Part shown: in pieces, positions 1-7,831 of the stretch
Numbering within the stretch: the first letter of the stretch is position 1
Layout of the letters: every line of letters begins with the position of its first letter
Assembly: GCF_009711045.1 (NCBI RefSeq)
Contig: NZ_WMJX01000005.1
Coordinates: forward strand, 1-64,000
Length of the DNA stretch: 64,000 bases
Source of the DNA: Myroides albus
Lineage (GTDB): Bacteria; Bacteroidota; Bacteroidia; Flavobacteriales; Flavobacteriaceae
Direction of reading: 5' to 3'
Program-made: the position numbers and the translations under genes
The notes under the pieces: generated by a model
Told to the model about the DNA's origin: nothing
Database searches by the model: none
Seen by the model: only the letters and a program-made list of their open reading frames with translations

Positions 1-48
1 TCAAAATAGACTAATAGCTTAAGTCGAACTCACGTTATTATAATTCAA

Positions 49-849
49 TTGTGTTTTATTGTTCTTTTCAAAACATCTTCCCCTGTCTTCGTAAATGATC
101 GCGTTGTAGACATGGAAAAAATTACTCATCTAAATCAGCGAATAGATAATATTGCTACAATCTACACTAAGAAAAGAGATACTATTTATCCATTTAATCC
201 CAATTTTATTTCTGACTTTAAAGGCTATTCACTTGGCATGTCTATAGAGGAAATAGATCGTTTATTGTCATTTAGAGCAGAGAACAAATACGTAAATTCC
301 GCACAAGAGTTTCAATCGGTTACAAGAGTTTCGGACGAATGGTTGAAAAAATATAGTGTTTATTTCAAGTTCCCTGATTGGGTGTCTAATCCGAAGCCAA
401 AAGTGAACTATGCAAAGTACAAGGAGGAAAAAGAGAAGGAAATCACACCTACTTGTATCAATGAAGCAACAGAGGAACTTCTGCAAAAAGTAAGAGGAAT
501 AGGACCCTATTATGCAAGTAAAATTGTAAAGGATAGGGAAAAGTACGGAGGATATGTTCATATGGATCAGTTGAGATTTGTGTATGGTCTGAATGATGAA
601 ACGATTAGTGAATTATTTAAATATTTTAAGGTTTTTACTGCTCCAAATGTCGAAAAGATTAATGTAAACGAAGCATCTATTAATGAATTGAAAAAATTAC
701 CCTATTTAAATTATTATATCGCAAGAGAGATCGTTAAATATAGAAGTATGCAAGAGGATTTTGTTAATAAGGAACAATTAAGGCAAATCGAAAACTTCCC
801 CCTTGACAAAATTGACATAATTAGTTTATATTTGAAATTCACGAATTAA
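49..849 (+). CDS. Helix-hairpin-helix (ComEA-like) DNA-binding protein, start uncertain
   Basis: The protein has paired helix-hairpin-helix units: one near residues 135-160 (TEELLQKVRGIGPYYASKIV) and a second near 205-235 (INELKKLPYLNYYIAREIV), plus a more diverged copy earlier (residues 60-80). Such proteins contact DNA through the hairpins; flavobacterial relatives are usually anchored by an N-terminal membrane helix. Here the codons upstream of the first in-frame ATG (position 112) still read as a hydrophobic stretch (VIIIQLCFIVLF), but an in-frame TAG lies at 7-9, so the start must be TTG at 49, another non-ATG codon after 9, or ATG 112 without the anchor. The next gene begins 11 nt downstream, so the two may be co-transcribed. 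Function beyond DNA binding is unknown. Confidence 0.75.
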   Translation: MCFIVLFKTSSPVFVNDRVVDMEKITHLNQRIDNIATIYTKKRDTIYPFNPNFISDFKGYSLGMSIEEIDRLLSFRAENKYVNSAQEFQSVTRVSDEWLKKYSVYFKFPDWVSNPKPKVNYAKYKEEKEKEITPTCINEATEELLQKVRGIGPYYASKIVKDREKYGGYVHMDQLRFVYGLNDETISELFKYFKVFTAPNVEKINVNEASINELKKLPYLNYYIAREIVKYRSMQEDFVNKEQLRQIENFPLDKIDIISLYLKFTN

Positions 850-860
850 AACTATCAACC

Positions 861-2003
861 ATGAATTTTGAATACAATGAAACGCAAGCGATGATTGCTC
901 AATCAATAAGAGACTTTGCTGAGCAACATATTCGCCCATATATAATGGAGTGGGATGAAGCGCAAATATTTCCTGTCGACTTATTTAAAAAGTTAGGAGA
1001 AATGGGATATATGGGTGTTTTAGTTCCAGAGGAGTACGGTGGATCTGGGTTAAATTATCATGAATATATCACTATTGTAGAGGAGATTTCTAAAGTAGAC
1101 TCGTCTATTGGTTTATCAGTAGCAGCACATAATTCACTGTGTACAAATCACATTCTTTCTTTTGCCAATGAAGAACAAAAGAAAAGATGGTTACCTAAAT
1201 TAGCGACAGCGGAGTGGATCGGTGCATGGGGATTGACAGAGCATAATACTGGATCTGATGCAGGAGGGATGAGTACTACAGCTGTAAAAGATGGTGATCA
1301 CTGGATTTTAAATGGAGCAAAGAACTTTATCACTCACGCGATCTCTGGTAACGTTGCAGTAGTTATCGTTCGTACAGGAGAGAAAGGTGATTCTCACGGG
1401 ATGACAGCTTTCGTAGTAGAGAAAGGTACACCAGGATTCTCTAGTGGTAAGAAAGAAAATAAATTAGGAATGCGTGCATCTGAGACTGCAGAACTTATCT
1501 TTGATAACTGTCGCGTACCTGATGCTAACCGTTTAGGAGAAGTAGGAGAAGGGTTTATTCAAGCGATGAAAGTATTAGATGGAGGGCGTATCTCTATTGG
1601 TGCATTATCATTAGGTATTGCTAAAGGAGCTTATGAAGCAGCATTAAAATACTCAAAAGAGAGAGTTCAATTCGGAAAACCAATTAGCCAATTCCAAGCT
1701 ATCGGTTTTAAATTAGCGGATATGGCTACAGAGATTGAGTGTTCTGAGCTATTATTACACAAAGCAGCTTTTTTAAAGAACAACAACAAACCGATGACTA
1801 AGATTGGAGCTATGGCGAAGATGTATGCGTCTGAAGTATGTGTGAAAGTATCTACAGAAGCGATCCAGATCCACGGTGGATATGGATATACTAAGGACTT
1901 CCCAGTAGAGAAGTTCTTCCGTGATTCGAAGTTGTGTACGATCGGAGAAGGAACTACAGAGATTCAAAAATTAGTTATCTCTCGTAATATTTTAAAAGAC
2001 TAA
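861..2003 (+). CDS. Acyl-CoA dehydrogenase (short-chain/butyryl-type)
   Basis: This is a 380-residue flavoprotein of the acyl-CoA dehydrogenase family, the normal length. It oxidises acyl-CoA to the trans-2-enoyl-CoA and passes electrons to electron-transfer flavoprotein. The N-terminal helical domain (residues 1-115), the beta domain with the family signature AWGLTEHNTGSDAGG (about 123-137) and the C-terminal helical domain with IHGGYGYTKDFPVEKFFRD are all present. The catalytic glutamate lies in IGEGTTEIQ near the C terminus, the position used by short- and medium-chain enzymes rather than isovaleryl-CoA dehydrogenase. ATG start; a strong hairpin terminator follows at once. No other beta-oxidation gene is adjacent, so the chain-length preference is an inference. 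Confidence 0.93.
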   Translation: MNFEYNETQAMIAQSIRDFAEQHIRPYIMEWDEAQIFPVDLFKKLGEMGYMGVLVPEEYGGSGLNYHEYITIVEEISKVDSSIGLSVAAHNSLCTNHILSFANEEQKKRWLPKLATAEWIGAWGLTEHNTGSDAGGMSTTAVKDGDHWILNGAKNFITHAISGNVAVVIVRTGEKGDSHGMTAFVVEKGTPGFSSGKKENKLGMRASETAELIFDNCRVPDANRLGEVGEGFIQAMKVLDGGRISIGALSLGIAKGAYEAALKYSKERVQFGKPISQFQAIGFKLADMATEIECSELLLHKAAFLKNNNKPMTKIGAMAKMYASEVCVKVSTEAIQIHGGYGYTKDFPVEKFFRDSKLCTIGEGTTEIQKLVISRNILKD

Positions 2004-2024
2004 TCAGATTAGATGATATAGAAG

Positions 2025-2053
2025 AAAGGGAAGCTACTGAGCTTCCCTTTTTT
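2025..2053 (+). terminator. Rho-independent terminator after the acyl-CoA dehydrogenase
   Basis: An 11-bp stem (2025-2035 with 2040-2050), tetraloop ACTG and a T run form a classical terminator. The stop codon of the convergent symporter gene (2034-2036 on the minus strand) sits inside the hairpin. Confidence 0.85.
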
Positions 2054-3212
2054 GTTGTCGTTCGTGAAAGGCTGTTGCCATAAGGCTTAAAGCGCCATCC
2101 CCCACTATATTACACGCAGTGCCAAAACTGTCTTGTAGTGCGAATATGGTTAATACTAATGCTATCCCAGTATCATCGAAGCCTAGCATAGAGGTTATTA
2201 ATCCTAAAGATGCCATTAGCGCTCCGCCAGGTACACCAGGTGCTCCTAAGGCAAATATACCTAGTAAAAGCACAAAGAGAATCAATGTACTAATATCAGG
2301 TAAATGCCCATAAAGGACTAAGGATACGGTCATCACAAAGAAGGTCTCTGTAACCATAGCACCACATAAATGTACATTCGAGAAGAACGGAATAGTGAAG
2401 TTCGTAATCTCTGGCTTTAATACCTTGCTCTTATGTGCTGATTGCAGTGCTACACCTAAGCTAGCCGCTGAAGACATCGTCCCTAATGCTGTTAGATAGG
2501 TCGGTCCATAATGTCTGAGTACTTCCCATGGGTTCTTTTTAGCGTACAGACCTGCGATCGTGTATAAGATGGTGATCCATACGATATGAGCTAAAATCAC
2601 GATGATAATCACGATTAAGAAGATAGGTAATTGGGACTGTATGCTGCCTACATAACTAAGCAAAGCAAAATTACAGGCAATGTATAAGGGTAATAGGGGA
2701 ACTAGTACTCTATTGACTAAGAGTAACACGATCTCTCTAAAGTGATCGAAGGCTACTTCTAATGGTTTAGACTGTGTCCATAGAATACCTAAACCTATCA
2801 TGAGTGCAAGTACTAAGGAAGTCATCACATCGAATATAGGTGGAATGTCTAGTTTAAAGAGCATCTCTGGTAATGTTCTTCCCGTAGTAGCAGTAGAGGG
2901 TATGTCTAGCCAAGGTAATATAGTGTATCCTAATGAACCACTGAATAACCCTGCTCCGACACTCGATATATAAGCTATAGCTAAGGAAAACCCTATAATA
3001 ACAGAGGACTTCTGATCTAGCTTAGCAATAGACGATACGATAAATCCTAAGATAATTAAGGGGACTAAAAATAAGATGAGTTGCCCTAAAATATGTTTTG
3101 TAGATAAGATGACTTGAAGTAGAATATCATTTAGATAAGGCCCTACTAATAGACCGATGATTACTCCTGATAGTAGCCTAACGATAGTATTGTTTACTAA
3201 TTTCTTTAGCAT
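2034..3212 (-). CDS. Dicarboxylate/amino acid:cation symporter (DAACS family), copy A
   Basis: This is a 392-residue integral membrane protein with about eight transmembrane segments and two re-entrant hairpins, typical of sodium- or proton-coupled symporters for glutamate, aspartate or C4-dicarboxylates. The serine-rich hairpin is visible as LGTMSSAASLGVAL, and the C-terminal substrate-binding helix as ALQDSFGTACNIVGDGALSL, which matches the family D...NVTGD block. The usual NMDGT cation-site motif is replaced by NVHLCG, so substrate and coupling ion are uncertain. It lies 48 nt downstream of a close paralogue on the same strand; the pair looks like a tandem duplication. The C terminus is longer than in copy B and charged (HERQQKREAQ). 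Confidence 0.88.
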   Translation of the reverse strand: MLKKLVNNTIVRLLSGVIIGLLVGPYLNDILLQVILSTKHILGQLILFLVPLIILGFIVSSIAKLDQKSSVIIGFSLAIAYISSVGAGLFSGSLGYTILPWLDIPSTATTGRTLPEMLFKLDIPPIFDVMTSLVLALMIGLGILWTQSKPLEVAFDHFREIVLLLVNRVLVPLLPLYIACNFALLSYVGSIQSQLPIFLIVIIIVILAHIVWITILYTIAGLYAKKNPWEVLRHYGPTYLTALGTMSSAASLGVALQSAHKSKVLKPEITNFTIPFFSNVHLCGAMVTETFFVMTVSLVLYGHLPDISTLILFVLLLGIFALGAPGVPGGALMASLGLITSMLGFDDTGIALVLTIFALQDSFGTACNIVGDGALSLMATAFHERQQKREAQ

Positions 3213-3230
3213 AATATAGAGGTATAAAAA

Positions 3231-3252
3231 AGGGAAAGCACAGGCCTTCCCT
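3231..3252 (-). terminator. Hairpin between the two symporter genes
   Basis: AGGGAA (3231-3236) pairs with TTCCCT (3247-3252). On the minus strand the stem is followed by a run of six T, so it could end part of the transcript from the upstream copy before the downstream one. Confidence 0.5.
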
Positions 3253-3260
3253 CATTATCT

Positions 3261-4415
3261 TTATTTATCACTGTATTTTGTTACCATAAGGCTAAGTGCT
3301 CCATCTCCTGTAATATTACACGCGGTACCGAAGCTATCTTGTAATGCAAATATCGTTAAGGTCAGTGCGATACCAGCATCGTCAAAACCTAGTACTGAAG
3401 CAATGATACCTAATGAGGCCATTACAGTACCTCCTGGTACACCAGGTGCTCCGATAGCGAAGATACCTAATAGTAGTACGAATAAGATCATTGTCCCCAT
3501 AGTTGGCAATCCGCCATATAATACTTGAGATACGGTCATCACAAAGAATACTTCTGTCAATACTGATCCACATAAGTGTATATTAGAGAAGAACGGTATA
3601 GTGAAGTTCGTGATCTCAGGCTTCAGTACTTTACTCTTGTGTGCAGACTGTAGTGCTACACCAAGAGAAGCCGCTGAAGACATCGTACCTACTGCTGTTA
3701 GATAAGCAGGAGGATAATGTTTAATTACTTCCCATGGATTCTTCCCAGAGTATATTCCCGCTATCGTATACAACACACCTAACCAAATGAAGTGTGCTAC
3801 TATCACGATAAGTATCACAGTTAAGAACACAGGTAGCTGTGACTGTATAGACCCTTCATAGCTAAGTAATGCAAAGTTCGCCATGATATAGAATGGCAAT
3901 AGTGGGACTAATACTCTATTCACTAATAACAATACGATATCTTTAAACGAATCGAAGGCACGCTCTAATGGTTTAGATTCTGTCCATAGAATACCGATAC
4001 CGATCATTAAGGCAAGTGTCAGAGAAGTCATCACTCCGAATACAGGTGGAATGTCTAACTTAAAGAGCATTTCAGGTAATTCTTTCAGTGTCTCTACATT
4101 TTTCTCTATCTGTAAGTGAGGGATAATATTAAAACCTAATGTACTACTAAAGAATCCTGCTCCGATACTAGATAAGTAAGCAATAACAATAGAGAAACCG
4201 ATTATGCTAGTCTTTCCCTTATCCAGTTTAGCGATAGAGGATACAACAAATCCCAAGATGATAAGAGGAACTAAGAATAAGATTATCTGCCCCAAGATAT
4301 GTCTTGTAGATAGTGTTATCTGTAAAAGACTATCTGTAAGGTATGGACCAATTAATAACCCTGCTATTACGCCTAAAAGAAGTTTTACTATTGTATTACT
4401 AAAGAATTTCTTCAT
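3261..4415 (-). CDS. Dicarboxylate/amino acid:cation symporter (DAACS family), copy B
   Basis: This is a 384-residue paralogue of the next gene downstream, alike along its whole length (clearly more than half the residues identical), with identical stretches such as the LGTMSSAASLGVALQSAHKS segment. Predicted to be an inner-membrane symporter for organic acids or acidic amino acids. It also carries N-I-H-L-C-G where classical members have NMDGT, and retains ALQDSFGTACNITGDGALSL near the C terminus. The loop around residues 100-115 (HLQIEKNVETLKE) is where the copies differ most, which would suit altered gating or substrate range. It is the promoter-proximal gene of the pair. Confidence 0.88.
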   Translation of the reverse strand: MKKFFSNTIVKLLLGVIAGLLIGPYLTDSLLQITLSTRHILGQIILFLVPLIILGFVVSSIAKLDKGKTSIIGFSIVIAYLSSIGAGFFSSTLGFNIIPHLQIEKNVETLKELPEMLFKLDIPPVFGVMTSLTLALMIGIGILWTESKPLERAFDSFKDIVLLLVNRVLVPLLPFYIMANFALLSYEGSIQSQLPVFLTVILIVIVAHFIWLGVLYTIAGIYSGKNPWEVIKHYPPAYLTAVGTMSSAASLGVALQSAHKSKVLKPEITNFTIPFFSNIHLCGSVLTEVFFVMTVSQVLYGGLPTMGTMILFVLLLGIFAIGAPGVPGGTVMASLGIIASVLGFDDAGIALTLTIFALQDSFGTACNITGDGALSLMVTKYSDK

Positions 4416-4850
4416 GTTCTGACACCTATATTTTTGATTAAAGTACTAAATTATTCAAAGCAAAGATATTTATAAACCTTGTTTTTTATTAGTCATTTTC
4501 AGAATATACCATATATATGGTAGTGGAGGTGGCACGGTATAATATAGGATGTTCGTAATGATATGTTTTTCTGGATATAGTTTGGTTCGGAGACAGATTT
4601 AGTATCGTTCGCAAAAGGGGTCTTTATCCTACTAAATACCGAGGTTTTTCCGAACAGCTTCCGAACAAAGTGCTTAGTAAGGCGTAACAGATTTCTTATA
4701 AGCCTTGTCAATAAAGAGGTGATAAGGATTATCGTTTTTTTTATGGTTATAAGTTAGCAAGAATAAATAAGCATCTCAAGATGCCTAGCTATAGTTTATA
4801 CACATCACTAAAACTGAGAACCGTTAACCGAAAACTGTTAATTAATCTCC
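4416..4850. other. Non-coding interval upstream of the TonB receptor operator
   Basis: No convincing gene is present. A 70-codon minus-strand reading frame (4499-4711) is composition-driven. Two short repeats, AACCGTTAAC (4819) and AACTGTTAAT (4833), lie just before the operator-like block that starts at 4851. Confidence 0.5.
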
Positions 4851-4918
4851 GTTCGCGCAGTAAATACTCCCATTCACGCACTCATTTTTTCAGAAGTTGT
4901 GTTGTCAGATTACGTTTG
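4851..4918 (+). promoter_or_regulatory. Promoter with paired operator-like repeats (putative LytTR site)
   Basis: GTTCGCGCAG (4851-4860) and ATTCACGCAC (4872-4881) form a direct repeat with a 21-bp period, the spacing usual for LytTR-domain regulators. A perfect -7 element TACGTTTG follows at 4911-4918. No good TTG box lies at the right distance, only a T6 run, which fits an activator-dependent promoter. The downstream repeat is 39 nt from the -7 element, exactly as in the promoter at 7112. Transcription from here would begin near 4922, which places the receptor start at ATG 4942. Confidence 0.5.
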
Positions 4919-4941
4919 TGATAGAATTAATCAAGAAAAAG

Positions 4942-7074
4942 ATGAGAACACTACTATGTTTGTTATTAACCTTATGTGTAGGTGCTGTGCAGGCACAACA
5001 GATTCTGCTATCGGGTACAGTGGTAAACGATAAGAATAAACCAATCGAGAATGTGAATGTGTACCTTGAAGATAGCTTCGAGGGAGCATTGACTGATGCG
5101 AAAGGGTATTTCAGTTTTATAGTTACAGATACAGTAGTGAGTGGTGTGCTGAAGTTAATGCATGCACAGTATGGCAATCTCGATGTAGAAATCAATACAA
5201 AGGAGAATTATAATGAACATTTTGTGTTAAGTAGTCAAGATGAGGTGATGGGAGAAATCCTTATCATCGCGAATAGCAAGAATAAAAGAGAACGCGCAGA
5301 GAGTATTGGGTTAAATGCAATGGATGTAGTGAGTACTGCTGGGAGTCCCGGTAATATTATGGGAGTACTAAGTACCATGCCAGGGGCGCAGACGAATGGA
5401 GAGGATGGGAGACTACTGATACGTGGAGGTAGAGCAGAGGAGAGTGGTATATTCGTCAATGGTGTAAGAGTGTTTCAGCCTTATACTTCTTCTGTAGGTA
5501 ATGTACCTGTGCGCTCTAAGTTTAATCCGTTTCTGTTTAAGGGAATATCTTTCTCAGCAGGGGGGTATAGTGCAGAGTTTGGAGATGCGTTATCGGGAGT
5601 ATTACAGTTAGATACATCAGATGAGATAGATCCATCGCGTAGAGACTACTCTATCTCTACTGTAGGAGGGAGCTTCGCACAGACACATCAGTGGGGCAAG
5701 AACTCACTGTCGTATAGTCTAAACTATCTAAACTTAGGAGCCTATACTGCAGTGGTAAAGCAGCGATATAATACTAAAAAACCTTTCTCTACAGCTTCTG
5801 GGGAGATGATGTATAAGCGCGAGATTAAGGATGGTGGATATAAACTATATACTGCTGTGGACTTCTCTACCATCAAGTATGAGCAAGAGATACAGCCAAG
5901 TAATCGAGTAGATACACTAGGCTTTAAGTCGAGTAATGTGTATATGAATAGTGTGTTCTTTAAGAAGCTTACTCCTTATATGCGACTTGATATTGGTACA
6001 GGGTTAGGGTATATGGATTATACAGGAGATAGCAATGATCTGAGCTTAAAGAAGATTAGTTGGGATGTGAATCAGAAGGTGAAGTTTTCTTATCAGTGGA
6101 ATGGGCAGTTTCTGTCTTTTGTAGGGGTAGATGTACAGGCTTCTAAATTAGATTTGACGAGAAGTGAAGGGAGTAGAGCAGAAGCCTTTGGTACAGATAC
6201 TAATAGATGGGCACTGTTTTTTGAGAACAATTGGAAGATAACGTCAGACTTGTCATTGAGGGCAGGTTTGAGAACGAGTAAGTATTCAGAAATATCAGAT
6301 TGGACAGTAGAGCCACGTGCGATGTTGACTTATCAGGTGACACCTAAGCATCAGATGTCTTTTTCGTATGGGGTGTTTAATCAGGCTGTGAACTTAGAGC
6401 AGTCATTAGCAGTGAAACAAGAAGACTGGATGCAGGCTAACCATTATATACTGAACTATACTTATGAGTTTAGAAAGCGTCTATTGAGAGCAGAGATGTT
6501 CTATAAAGATTATAGTAAGTTGCTCTTAACGCCATTAGGTAAGCCAAGTGAGTATGCACAGTTAGGAGAGGGATATGCAAAGGGATTTGACTTGTTTTGG
6601 AAAGATAATATCACGTTTAAGAATTTTAGCTATTGGGTAACTTATACTTATATAGACTCTCAACGCAAAGAGATGTATTGGAACGAATGGATACAGCCGT
6701 CTTATGTAGTAAAGCACAACTTCTCTGTGGTGACGAAGTACTGGATAGATCAATGGAAATCTCAGGTGAGTATGACGTATAACTACAGTAGTCCACGTCA
6801 CTTCTACGATATGAATACTACTAATAAAACTACTTATGAGAGTAGTCCGATACACAATGTGAGTATGAGTTGGGCTTATCTATTCAGTGGGCAAAAGATA
6901 GTGTACTTATCAGTAGATAATTTGTTAGGTAGAAATCCTGTATACGCTTATCAGTTTAATCAACGTGGAGGACAACCAGATGTAACGAATGCCTCTGCGA
7001 AGCGATTTATATATGTAGGATTTATGTGGACGATAAGTGCAGATAAAAAGAAGAACCAATTGGAGAATTTGTAA
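4942..7074 (+). CDS. TonB-dependent outer membrane receptor with CarbopepD-like N-terminal domain
   Basis: About 710 residues from ATG 4942. A longer in-frame reading starts at 4897, but it would cross the predicted promoter, and the clean signal peptide MRTLLCLLLTLCVGAVQA begins at 4942. After the signal comes a carboxypeptidase-regulatory-like beta domain (LSGTVVNDKNKPIENVNVYLEDSFEG), then a plug domain (GSPGNIMGVLSTMPGAQTNGEDGRLLIRGG, FSAGGYSAEFGDALSGVLQLDT) and a 22-strand-type barrel. It lies in the outer membrane and imports a ligand using TonB energy. It is shorter than SusC proteins and has no SusD partner; its neighbours are a secreted helical protein and a LytS/LytTR pair, so the ligand cannot be named. 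The tail after the last strand (SADKKKNQLENL) is unusually long and polar. Confidence 0.88.
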   Translation: MRTLLCLLLTLCVGAVQAQQILLSGTVVNDKNKPIENVNVYLEDSFEGALTDAKGYFSFIVTDTVVSGVLKLMHAQYGNLDVEINTKENYNEHFVLSSQDEVMGEILIIANSKNKRERAESIGLNAMDVVSTAGSPGNIMGVLSTMPGAQTNGEDGRLLIRGGRAEESGIFVNGVRVFQPYTSSVGNVPVRSKFNPFLFKGISFSAGGYSAEFGDALSGVLQLDTSDEIDPSRRDYSISTVGGSFAQTHQWGKNSLSYSLNYLNLGAYTAVVKQRYNTKKPFSTASGEMMYKREIKDGGYKLYTAVDFSTIKYEQEIQPSNRVDTLGFKSSNVYMNSVFFKKLTPYMRLDIGTGLGYMDYTGDSNDLSLKKISWDVNQKVKFSYQWNGQFLSFVGVDVQASKLDLTRSEGSRAEAFGTDTNRWALFFENNWKITSDLSLRAGLRTSKYSEISDWTVEPRAMLTYQVTPKHQMSFSYGVFNQAVNLEQSLAVKQEDWMQANHYILNYTYEFRKRLLRAEMFYKDYSKLLLTPLGKPSEYAQLGEGYAKGFDLFWKDNITFKNFSYWVTYTYIDSQRKEMYWNEWIQPSYVVKHNFSVVTKYWIDQWKSQVSMTYNYSSPRHFYDMNTTNKTTYESSPIHNVSMSWAYLFSGQKIVYLSVDNLLGRNPVYAYQFNQRGGQPDVTNASAKRFIYVGFMWTISADKKKNQLENL

Positions 7075-7111
7075 AACAACAATACAAACAGTAGAGACAT
7101 TGGAAACAACA

Positions 7112-7158
7112 GTTCGCGCAGTTCGTTTTTTAAGGGTTTAATCGTCAGTGTAGATTTA
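7112..7158 (+). promoter_or_regulatory. Promoter sharing the operator block of the TonB receptor
   Basis: GTTCGCGCAG (7112-7121) is followed by a T-rich run, GTCAG at 7144 and the -7-like element TAGATTTA (7151-7158). Without gaps this aligns to the TonB receptor promoter (4872 onward) at about 30 of 49 positions, with the same 39-nt spacing from repeat to -7 element. The upstream partner repeat (7091-7100) is poor here. Confidence 0.45.
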
Positions 7159-7182
7159 TTGTGTAATTAAATAATTAGAAAG

Positions 7183-7803
7183 ATGAGAAAGTTATTAATT
7201 TTATTATTCGGTGTATTTAGTGTAGTGAGTTTCGGACAATCTAAATACGAAGCAGGAATGCAAAAAGCGATGCAACAATGGCAAAGTGGGCAATCGAAAG
7301 AGGCAGTGGCTATGTTAGACCGTATAGCGATGTCTGATAAAGAGAACTGGATACCGGTGTACTACAAGGTGCTTATTAGTATCACAGGAGGGTTTAGTAA
7401 TCCACAGGCTGATGCCGTAGAAGATATCGTGATGGCTAATCGCGTACTAATAGACCAATGGTTAGAAACAGGGGGAAGCGAGTGGTATGTACTGAAGGGA
7501 ATGAATGAGACACTAGAGTTGATTACAGATCCGATGAATAAGGGGATGGTGCAGACTCCAATTATCAATAAAGCGTATGATAAGGCGATAGAGTTAGACC
7601 CTACTAATCCGAGAGCAGTGTATTCTGTGGCAAGTTTTCAGATTAATAGTGCTAAGTTTATGAAAGTAGATATGGATTATTACTGTAAGATGCTAGAGAA
7701 GTCGATAGAGCTATTCGATAAACAGGAGAGTGATGTGCCATTCTATCCATCATGGGGAAAAGATTGGGCATTAAAAACACAAGAAATGTGTAAAGTGAAG
7801 TAA
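7183..7803 (+). CDS. Secreted protein with TPR-like helical repeats
   Basis: This is a 206-residue protein starting with a signal peptide (MRKLLILLFGVFSVVSFGQ), so it is exported to the periplasm or outer-membrane periplasmic face. The mature part is helical, with pairs such as YEAGMQKAMQQWQSGQSKEAVAMLDRIA and NKAYDKAIELDPTNPRAVYSVASFQI that read as tetratricopeptide-like units. No catalytic motif is visible. It lies between the TonB receptor and a two-component system, has its own operator-type promoter, and is 28 nt upstream of the kinase gene, so it may be part of the sensing or uptake unit. I do not recognise a named family. Confidence 0.8.
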   Translation: MRKLLILLFGVFSVVSFGQSKYEAGMQKAMQQWQSGQSKEAVAMLDRIAMSDKENWIPVYYKVLISITGGFSNPQADAVEDIVMANRVLIDQWLETGGSEWYVLKGMNETLELITDPMNKGMVQTPIINKAYDKAIELDPTNPRAVYSVASFQINSAKFMKVDMDYYCKMLEKSIELFDKQESDVPFYPSWGKDWALKTQEMCKVK

Positions 7804-7831
7804 ATTAGATGAGTTTGTAGTAAATTAGTAT

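Noticed and set aside
2034-4415. Frameshift or split of one symporter gene
   Set aside because: Both copies are full length with their own start and stop, so this is a true tandem duplication.
4499-4711. 70-codon minus-strand frame upstream of the TonB receptor
   Set aside because: No domain, no start signal and no neighbour logic; amino-acid composition looks random.
4819-4842. AACCGTTAAC and AACTGTTAAT as LytTR site
   Set aside because: They resemble the AgrA repeat, but the 14-bp period is too short for LytTR domains and they are absent before the second target gene.
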